From contig JALUXQ010000078.1 in NCBI GenBank assembly GCA_027013265.1, positions 1 through 15,202 of the forward strand: DNA of 15,202 nucleotides. The letters are read 5' to 3'. The stretch is from Campylobacteraceae bacterium (lineage in GTDB: Bacteria; Campylobacterota; Campylobacteria; Campylobacterales; Sulfurospirillaceae). The position numbers were made by a program, and so were the translations under genes. Shown here in pieces: positions 1 through 5,716 of this stretch (the stretch's first letter is position 1; each line of letters begins with the position of its first letter). The notes beneath the pieces were generated by a model. It was not told the origin of the DNA. It did not search any database and saw only the letters and a program-made list of their open reading frames with translations.

Positions 1-954
1 AGCGAAGCTATCATCATTGTATTTTGAGATATTTGCCCACAGATAAAAAGCCCCTTGCGGTGCAGCATCTATCTCAAAAATTTGTGATAATTCACCATAA
101 AGATAGTCTCTTCTTCTTTTAAACTCATCTTTTACTTTTGCTTGGTATTCATCGTCAAATGCTGCTAGTGCTCCATATTGGCTAAGGGTTGGAGCAGATA
201 TAAAAAGGTTTTGACTTAAGATTTCTGCCTCTTTTAGTTTATCTTCTGGAACTATTATCCAGCCTAGTCTATTTCCTGGTACGCAGTAGTATTTGGAAAA
301 GCCATTTACTACATATGCTCTATCGCTAAACTCTAAAGCACAGCTTGCCTCACCCTCATAGGTCAAACCATGATAGAGCTCATCTGATATAAAAGCCATG
401 TCATGTTCATCACAATACTGGATCAAATCCTTTAAGTTTTCTCTCTTATATATATTTCCTGTTGGATTTGATGGAGATGATATTTGCAAAGCATCTAGTT
501 TTTTCTGTTTCAGATCCTCTACATGTAGCTCAAAATCATCTTTTTTATCTATTGGCATAAAAACAGGCTCTATATCCATCATATAAGCGAAATTCTTATA
601 ACAAGGATATGATGGGTCACTAAGTCCAAGCCTTGCGGAGTTTTTTAGTGTCAAAGAGTATGCTATCAAAAATGCACCACTCGTTCCTGGAGTCAAAAAT
701 ATCCTCTTCGGATCTATATCTAGATTGTATGTTTTTTTATATTCACCAGCTATCTTCTCTCTTAATTCCAAAAGTCCTAAACTCTGAGTATAAGAAAATT
801 TATCACTATCTATTGCATCATGAAGAGCCTCTTTGACCTTTGGAGATGGTGGCAAATCTGGCTGTCCCACCTCAAAATGCACAGCATCTTCGTATTTTAG
901 AGCATCTCTTACTATATCCATCACTATAAATGAACTCATCTTTGAACAACGCAT
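1..954 (-). CDS. Class I/II PLP-dependent aminotransferase (C-terminus beyond window)
   Basis: The frame stays open for 318 codons from ATG at 954 to the left edge, so the C-terminus is missing (family members are usually about 370-400 residues). It begins MRCSKMSSFIVMDIVRDAL and continues into the fold type I aminotransferase signature: a VGQPDLPPSP start, SSPSNPTGN (substrate/PLP loop), SDELYHGL (PLP-ring Asp and Tyr), and FSKYYCVPGNRLGW, in which Lys221 should form the Schiff base with PLP and the PGxRxGW Arg follows. It should move an amino group between an amino acid and a 2-oxo acid in the cytosol; the substrate cannot be read from sequence. An AGGA Shine-Dalgarno lies 7 nt before ATG 954; an internal ATG at 939 is a weaker alternative. 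It is divergent from the LUD gene. Confidence 0.9.
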   Translation of the reverse strand, partial: MRCSKMSSFIVMDIVRDALKYEDAVHFEVGQPDLPPSPKVKEALHDAIDSDKFSYTQSLGLLELREKIAGEYKKTYNLDIDPKRIFLTPGTSGAFLIAYSLTLKNSARLGLSDPSYPCYKNFAYMMDIEPVFMPIDKKDDFELHVEDLKQKKLDALQISSPSNPTGNIYKRENLKDLIQYCDEHDMAFISDELYHGLTYEGEASCALEFSDRAYVVNGFSKYYCVPGNRLGWIIVPEDKLKEAEILSQNLFISAPTLSQYGALAAFDDEYQAKVKDEFKRRRDYLYGELSQIFEIDAAPQGAFYLWANISKYNDDSFA

Positions 955-979
955 ACAAAGTTCCTAAGTTTTTATAGAA

Positions 980-988
980 ATAATAACA
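980..988 (-). promoter_or_regulatory. Extended -10 promoter for the aminotransferase gene
   Basis: Read on the minus strand, TGT-TATTAT is an extended -10 box about 26 nt before the start codon at 954, implying a short leader. No clear -35 is visible, as is common in Campylobacterota. Motif-based only. Confidence 0.45.
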
Positions 989-998
989 CAAATTTAGA

Positions 999-1004
999 TA
1001 AAAT
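999..1004 (+). promoter_or_regulatory. -10 box (TAAAAT) for the LUD-moaC cluster
   Basis: TAAAAT lies 19 nt before the ATG at 1024, downstream of a T-rich stretch (968-975). It fits the relaxed sigma-70 promoters of Campylobacterota and is the only candidate upstream of this plus-strand cluster. It sits almost back to back with the aminotransferase promoter. Confidence 0.4.
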
Positions 1005-1023
1005 ACATAAAAAAGAGAAGATA

Positions 1024-1620
1024 ATGCAAAAACTAAAAGAAAACTTAGAACAAAATGGCTTTAGCGTTTATTTTGCAAAAGATAAAAAAGAAGCACTTCT
1101 GCTTTCAAAATCATTTGTCGATAAAGCACCGTCCATTGGTCTTGGTGGCTCCACAACAGTTGTAGAGATTGGTTTGCTAAATTATATACTTGATAAAAAA
1201 GATATAAAGCTTTACAATCAATACGAAAACGGAATCAGTATGCAAGAAAATACAAAAAGAAGAAGAGAGGGCATGCTTGCTGATTTATATGTTTGTGGAT
1301 GTAATGCTATCACGCAAAATGGTGAACTCGTAAATGCAGATGGAAGTGGCAACAGGGTAGCGGCTCAAATATTTGGTCCAAAGAAGCTTTTAATTATAGT
1401 CGGCAAAAACAAAATAGTTCCGACTTTAGAAGATGGTTTTGAAAGAGTGCTAAACATAGCCGCAGTTAAAAATATAAATAGAATGAATACAAAAGCACAA
1501 GAGACAGGAAAAGAGCCAAAATACAATATAAACAATATCGCAAATAAATTTGCATATATAAATGGGGATGAGATAGGTCGAACTCACATAATCATAGTAG
1601 ATGAAGAGTTAGGATTTTAG
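1024..1620 (+). CDS. LUD-domain (LutC/DUF162-like) protein
   Basis: A 198-residue protein matching the single-domain LUD family. Visible family features are the early SIGLGGSTTVVEIG loop (residues 37-50), YVCGCNAIT (89-97), DGSGNRVAAQIFGPKKLLII (106-125) and the basic GKNKIVP segment (127-133). In LutABC operons, LutC is part of the iron-sulfur L-lactate oxidation system; stand-alone LUD proteins like this are widespread and mostly uncharacterised. No LutA or LutB partner is visible here, so a lactate role is not supported by context. It is the first gene of a plus-strand cluster with moaC, and the gap to moaC is 39 nt. A GAGAAG purine run precedes ATG 1024. Family membership is well supported; function is unknown. 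Confidence 0.8.
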   Translation: MQKLKENLEQNGFSVYFAKDKKEALLLSKSFVDKAPSIGLGGSTTVVEIGLLNYILDKKDIKLYNQYENGISMQENTKRRREGMLADLYVCGCNAITQNGELVNADGSGNRVAAQIFGPKKLLIIVGKNKIVPTLEDGFERVLNIAAVKNINRMNTKAQETGKEPKYNINNIANKFAYINGDEIGRTHIIIVDEELGF

Positions 1621-1659
1621 CTAAAGGAATTTGCTCCTAAAAAAAAGGAAAGATAAGAG

Positions 1660-2133
1660 ATGAAATTAACACATTTAGATGAAAAAGATAGACCAAAGAT
1701 GGTAGATGTCTCAGATAAGGCAGATACATTCAGAGTTGCAAAGGCTAGTGGCACCATCAAGATGAGCCAAGAGGCATTTGATATGATAGTTAACGAAAAA
1801 ACAAAAAAGGGTCCTGTTGTGCAAACAGCTGTTGTAGCTGCGATAATGGGGACAAAAAAGACAAGCGATCTGATACCCATGTGTCATCCATTGATGCTCA
1901 CTTCTGTAAATTGCGATATAGAGGAGCTACCAGAACTGCCAGGGTTTAAACTCTTAGTTACCGCTAAGCTAAGAGGGCAGACGGGAGTCGAGATGGAAGC
2001 TTTGATGGGCACTAGCATTGGGCTTTTAACTATATATGACATGGCAAAAGCGATAGACAGGTCTATGGTTATAAGCAATGTTTTGCTAGAGGAGAAAGAT
2101 GGTGGAAAAAGTGGACAATACAAAAGAGGTTGA
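1660..2133 (+). CDS. moaC: Cyclic pyranopterin monophosphate synthase MoaC
   Basis: A 157-residue protein of normal MoaC length. MoaC converts the MoaA product (a 3',8-cyclo-dihydro-GTP intermediate) into cyclic pyranopterin monophosphate in molybdenum-cofactor synthesis, in the cytosol as a hexamer. Its signature motifs are all present: KKGPVVQTA with Lys50, LIPMCHPL with His76, GVEMEALMG with Glu111 and Glu113, and TIYDMAKAID with Asp127 and Lys130, matching the family's catalytic pocket. An AAGGA site precedes ATG 1660, though the spacing is long. Its 3' end overlaps the DUF493 gene by 35 nt. moaA is not in the window; moaD, moaE and moeA lie about 9 kb downstream. Confidence 0.97.
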   Translation: MKLTHLDEKDRPKMVDVSDKADTFRVAKASGTIKMSQEAFDMIVNEKTKKGPVVQTAVVAAIMGTKKTSDLIPMCHPLMLTSVNCDIEELPELPGFKLLVTAKLRGQTGVEMEALMGTSIGLLTIYDMAKAIDRSMVISNVLLEEKDGGKSGQYKRG

Positions 2134-2368
2134 GATTAAATATCCAGCCGATTGGAAATACAAAATTATAACGGCAAAAGAACATAGTGCTAAAAATATC
2201 GCAAAAGAGATACTGCAAGAAAGAGAGCATAGTATAAAAAAATCTCAAAATAGCTCTAGCGGCAAATACTCTAGCCACTCTCTTGAGGTTTTAGTTCATA
2301 ACGATGATGACAGGAAAGCTCTTTACGAAGCTTTAAAAAAACACGAACATATAAAATTTGTACTATAA
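2099..2368 (+). CDS. DUF493 / YbeD-like small protein (HP0495-type)
   Basis: An 89-residue protein of the DUF493 (PF04359) type. The family is a small ferredoxin-like alpha/beta fold that includes E. coli YbeD and Helicobacter HP0495; its function is unknown, and a regulatory (ACT-like) role has been suggested from the fold. Visible features are VEIKYPADWKYKIITA (residues 11-26), which resembles the family's FP-x-x-W/F-x-x-K-x-(I/V) opening, a helix at 28-45, SLEVLVHNDDDRKALYEALK and a final IKFVL strand. The start at 2099 is well placed: GAGGAGAAAG lies immediately before the ATG, inside the moaC frame. The 35-nt overlap with moaC implies translational coupling. Confidence 0.8.
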   Translation: MVEKVDNTKEVEIKYPADWKYKIITAKEHSAKNIAKEILQEREHSIKKSQNSSSGKYSSHSLEVLVHNDDDRKALYEALKKHEHIKFVL

Positions 2369-2378
2369 GGAACAAAAA

Positions 2379-3602
2379 ATGAAATCTACCCAAACAATCT
2401 TTTTAAACACGATAAAAGAGAACAAAGGCAACCCTCAATTCTTGAAAATCTTAAAAGAGCTTAGTTTTGAGCTCTCAAGAAAAAAGATACAGAGATTAAA
2501 AGATGATAAAAAGATACAAAATAGAGTCGGTGAACTTTTTGAACAGTACTGTTTTATTTTAGAAAATGAAGGCATAAAAAATGTAAAAAATATCTCTTCG
2601 GTAATAGAAGGACTTATCAAGGCGGTCAGTTATGATAAAGAGGAGTTCTTATTTAAGACCATCTATGAAATAGAGCAGTTAAAAAAATCAGCTGCCACAC
2701 AAAAAAAAGAGATACAAAACACTATATCAAACACTTATGATATACTAGAAAAACATATAAATTCTCTTCCTGAGAAAGATATAGCGAGTAAGGCACTAAA
2801 TGACACAAAATTAAATGCCATTGAGATGCTAGGAATTCTTAGAGAAACTACTGAAGAGGCAATTCTTACAACTCTGGAAAAGGGAAAGGATGTTGAGGAC
2901 ACTACTTTTCAAATCACAAAGAATTTGACTTTTCAAGCTATAAATGATGGTGATTTTGTAAAAAAGAGATTTTTAGATATTACTCGCATGATAATGTCTG
3001 TATCACTAGAGTTTGCAAATGAAAATCTTGGTTTTGCCAAAGAGTTGGTAAACGGTTCTGTTGAAGGCACTCAAAAAGGCATACTAAAAGCTGTAAATAA
3101 ATTTAAAAATGATATCAAATTTGCGCCTGATGAAGATGATGAAATTTTCAATCAAAATCTAGACCTTGCAAAAAAAGAGTTGCCAACAATAGAAGATGAA
3201 TATATCCAAATGCTCAAAGAGTTAGCAGAGAAATATGATGGTGTAATTCAATACAGTTTGAATGAAAAAATAGAAAAGTATAACGGATCAGTAGAGAAGA
3301 TAAAACGAGCAACGCTTGAAGCGAAAGAGGCACTATCTCAAAGACTAGAGGAGATAGCAAGCGATGTCTCCATAGATGAAATCAAAGAAAAAGCTGAAGA
3401 GAAGTTTGAAAATCTAAAAAAAGATGTAAGTGAGCTTGGGAAAAAAGCAAATGAAACGCTAGAGCACTTAAAGCAAAATGAAACAGCCAAAAAAGCAACA
3501 ATCGAAGCAAAAAAACTTGGTCTTAGAGCTTGGGAAGTTGCTAAAAACATGCTAGACAATGCCATAAAAAATGCCAAAGAAGGCACTAAAAAAGATAAAT
3601 AG
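2379..3602 (+). CDS. Large charged, helical/coiled-coil protein of unknown function
   Basis: A 407-residue protein that I do not recognise. I chose ATG 2379 because AAGGA lies 7 nt upstream; the longer frame would need a TTG at 2358 inside the preceding gene. There is no signal peptide or membrane span. It is Lys/Glu/Asn-rich, has no cysteine after residue 60, and is predicted almost wholly helical, with a relatively ordered middle (about 140-240, with NLTFQAINDGDFVKKRFLDI) and a strongly amphipathic C-terminal half (about 290-407) with Lys/Glu/Ala patterning reminiscent of apolipoprotein-, phasin- or LEA-like helices. The similarity is compositional only. It is last in the moaC cluster and converges on the cytochrome subunit gene with only 13 nt between stops. 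Confidence 0.75.
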   Translation: MKSTQTIFLNTIKENKGNPQFLKILKELSFELSRKKIQRLKDDKKIQNRVGELFEQYCFILENEGIKNVKNISSVIEGLIKAVSYDKEEFLFKTIYEIEQLKKSAATQKKEIQNTISNTYDILEKHINSLPEKDIASKALNDTKLNAIEMLGILRETTEEAILTTLEKGKDVEDTTFQITKNLTFQAINDGDFVKKRFLDITRMIMSVSLEFANENLGFAKELVNGSVEGTQKGILKAVNKFKNDIKFAPDEDDEIFNQNLDLAKKELPTIEDEYIQMLKELAEKYDGVIQYSLNEKIEKYNGSVEKIKRATLEAKEALSQRLEEIASDVSIDEIKEKAEEKFENLKKDVSELGKKANETLEHLKQNETAKKATIEAKKLGLRAWEVAKNMLDNAIKNAKEGTKKDK

Positions 3603-3615
3603 TATTGTATAACCC

Positions 3616-4746
3616 TTATTTAAGAGTCTGTAAAAAAGCCAATAAATCGTCTATTTTGCCTTTACTCATCCAGTCGAAAGAGGGCATAATCGATATTTCT
3701 TTGCCCTCTTCGTTTGTTTCGCTCCAGCTAAAATTTGGATGAGCTGTTTTTGTAAAATCCTCTACCTGAACCATATTTGGGTTTAAAATAGACTCTTTAA
3801 GATACTCTAAATTTCCATACCCTCCTATAAAAGAGAGATCTGGTGCCATATATTTTGGTGCTCTAGTCACCTGTTTATACCTGTGACAAATTGAGCAGTT
3901 TTTAAGAGCTATCTTCTCTCCATTTGTGGTATCTCCTGCTATTTTTTCATTCATTTTTTCTGCTAGTTGCTCTCCTGTATCCATGCCTTCAAGCTTCACT
4001 ACTATCCAAGCACTTAGGTTCCTGAGTCTTCCTCTTTGAGCTTTTTGTCCATCATATATCGAAAAAGAGACTATAAATGCCCCGCTGTTTAAATTAGAAA
4101 ATTTATCTACTATCTGTTTTGATATGCTACCTAGCCAATATCCGTTTTTATATCTCAAATCCATAGTTGTATCTGAATTTTGAAGGTTAATTCTGCGAAA
4201 TGTGCGAAAGCCAAAAAACCTGTATCCCTCTTCTGTAACATTTATTGCATTATCTGTCTGTTTTGTCTCATTTTGCCCAAATAGAACTGAGTCATTGGAT
4301 TGAAGGGGCAAATCCAATCCAGCTTTTGCCATAAAATATATCACACCATTTTTTCTGTCACCAAAATCAACATAAGGCATAACATCTAGCTTGTCCGGCA
4401 TCTCAATACCAAATCCATCTTCAAAACTATCAGTTGATAGTCTGTCTGCTATATTTTTTGTGCTATCTCTCCACTTGAGTAAAAATGCTATATTTTTTCC
4501 ATCATATAGAGCTTTTACCTGTATGTTTTTGGTACCACCTTCAAAGTTTAATCTATTTGCCTTCAAGTCATTTGTCTTGATTGAAACCATGGGATATGTC
4601 TTAATGCTTACAAAATTTGCGCTCATCCATGCTTTTGATGTTGTTTTGATTCCTAGAACATTGCCAGGGACTTTTGTAACCAAAAGAGATTCATTTGCAC
4701 TAACAACACAAACCATAAAAATAGACAAGATTATTTTAGCTAACAT
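3616..4746 (-). CDS. Gamma subunit: ethylbenzene-dehydrogenase-type heme domain fused to cytochrome c domain
   Basis: A 376-residue exported protein. Residues 1-17 (MLAKIILSIFMVCVVSA) look like a Sec signal peptide. Residues about 20-255 resemble the ethylbenzene-dehydrogenase-related heme-binding domain (PF09459; EbdC, DdhC, SerC, ClrC family): VKALYDGKNIAFLLKWRDST, a beta-rich middle, and SFSIYDGQ...LSAWIVVKL near the end. Residues about 257-376 form a class I cytochrome c: C284-S-I-C287-H288 for covalent heme, and a likely axial Met354 in IMPSF, followed by DDLLAFLQTL. It should move electrons between the Fe-S beta subunit and periplasmic or quinone partners. The family's Lys-x-x-Ser-x-Trp segment (Lys is a heme b ligand in some members) reads Arg242-N-L-S-A-W here, so heme b ligation is uncertain. 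ATG 4746 is preferred over GTG 4752; both lie inside the end of the beta gene. Confidence 0.8.
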   Translation of the reverse strand: MLAKIILSIFMVCVVSANESLLVTKVPGNVLGIKTTSKAWMSANFVSIKTYPMVSIKTNDLKANRLNFEGGTKNIQVKALYDGKNIAFLLKWRDSTKNIADRLSTDSFEDGFGIEMPDKLDVMPYVDFGDRKNGVIYFMAKAGLDLPLQSNDSVLFGQNETKQTDNAINVTEEGYRFFGFRTFRRINLQNSDTTMDLRYKNGYWLGSISKQIVDKFSNLNSGAFIVSFSIYDGQKAQRGRLRNLSAWIVVKLEGMDTGEQLAEKMNEKIAGDTTNGEKIALKNCSICHRYKQVTRAPKYMAPDLSFIGGYGNLEYLKESILNPNMVQVEDFTKTAHPNFSWSETNEEGKEISIMPSFDWMSKGKIDDLLAFLQTLK

Positions 4747-5716
4747 CGACACCTACCCTAAACATATCTTCATGCCTAAAGGCCGTAAGCAGATTAAAGA
4801 GTTCGCTTTTACCATCTTTTTTTTCATTTCTTAGAGTCTTTATGGCATCAAAAACTTCTTGACCAAAAAGTTTTTCAAGTGTATCCATAGGAATTCTATC
4901 GCTTCCTTCTACTATTTCGTTTTTACTGTTATATTTTGGGGGAGACTCAAATGGAGGGATATAATAAACATTTGGCTCAACTCCAAAATCTGCTCTTAGG
5001 GGAAGTGCAACTCTGTATCTTTTTACGAGCTTAAAGACTTGCCCATCTACATCATCTAAAAAACCAACAAATCTGGCTCTGCCTGAGCAGTCACTAGCGC
5101 ACATTGGCGCCAAGCCCTTTTCTATCAGTGGAAAACAAAAATTACACTTTTCACTCTTGGAGAGCATTGGATTAAAATATATCTTTTTATATGGACATGC
5201 CGCTATGCAGTATCTACAACCTTGACACTTATCCATATCAACCAATACGATACCGTCTTGCTCTCTTTTAAATATAGCGTCATGGGGACAAGCAGCCAAA
5301 CAACTAGGTTTTGAACAGTGATTACAGATACGAGGTAGATTAAAAAAGTAGTTATCTTTCGGAAACTCTCCACCTCCACTCTCCTCATCCCAATTTACAC
5401 TCCATGTTGGCTTTATCTCGGGCTTGAACTCCTTTGCACTCATTATCTCATCATGGTTATACTCCCATGGGATTCCATACTCTTTTTCCATATTTGGTAT
5501 TTTGCCATCTTTTAAACTTCCATCAGCATTAAATCCTCCACCCATATCTTGCCAGTTTTTTGGGTAACCACGACCTGGAATTGTCTCAACGCTATTCCAG
5601 TACATATACTCTTTGCCTTTTTTGTTTGTCCACATAGTTTTGCAAACTACGGTGCAGTTTTGACAGCCTATACATTTATTTAAATCTATCACCATGGCAA
5701 GTTGTCTTTTTTTCAT
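4736..5716 (-). CDS. Fe-S beta subunit of a type II DMSO-reductase-family complex (SerB/DdhB/EbdB-like)
   Basis: A 326-residue four-cluster ferredoxin subunit. The cysteine groups are C15/C18/C21/C25, C131/C134/C139/C143, C164/C167/C170/C174 and C191/C194/C206/C210. The stretch after the third group, ACPYKKIYFNPM...KSEKCNFCFPLIEKG, closely follows the NarH/SerB/DdhB/EbdB pattern. Where NarH has CxxW and makes a [3Fe-4S] cluster, this protein has CQGC, so all four sites have four Cys ligands. It should relay electrons between the alpha and gamma subunits. It has no signal peptide, as is usual for beta subunits that travel with a Tat-targeted alpha subunit. Its ATG overlaps the alpha stop (ATGA), and its 3' end overlaps the gamma gene by 11 nt, so the three are tightly coupled. 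Length is close to that of SerB/DdhB-type proteins. Confidence 0.92.
   Translation of the reverse strand: MKKRQLAMVIDLNKCIGCQNCTVVCKTMWTNKKGKEYMYWNSVETIPGRGYPKNWQDMGGGFNADGSLKDGKIPNMEKEYGIPWEYNHDEIMSAKEFKPEIKPTWSVNWDEESGGGEFPKDNYFFNLPRICNHCSKPSCLAACPHDAIFKREQDGIVLVDMDKCQGCRYCIAACPYKKIYFNPMLSKSEKCNFCFPLIEKGLAPMCASDCSGRARFVGFLDDVDGQVFKLVKRYRVALPLRADFGVEPNVYYIPPFESPPKYNSKNEIVEGSDRIPMDTLEKLFGQEVFDAIKTLRNEKKDGKSELFNLLTAFRHEDMFRVGVDVS

Noticed and set aside
1024..1620. LUD gene as evidence of a lactate utilisation operon
   Set aside because: No LutA- or LutB-like Fe-S protein genes are adjacent; the neighbours are Moco and unknown genes.
2358..2378. Upstream TTG start for the helical protein, adding seven residues
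   Set aside because: It lies inside the DUF493 gene with no good ribosome binding site, whereas ATG 2379 has AAGGA at correct spacing.
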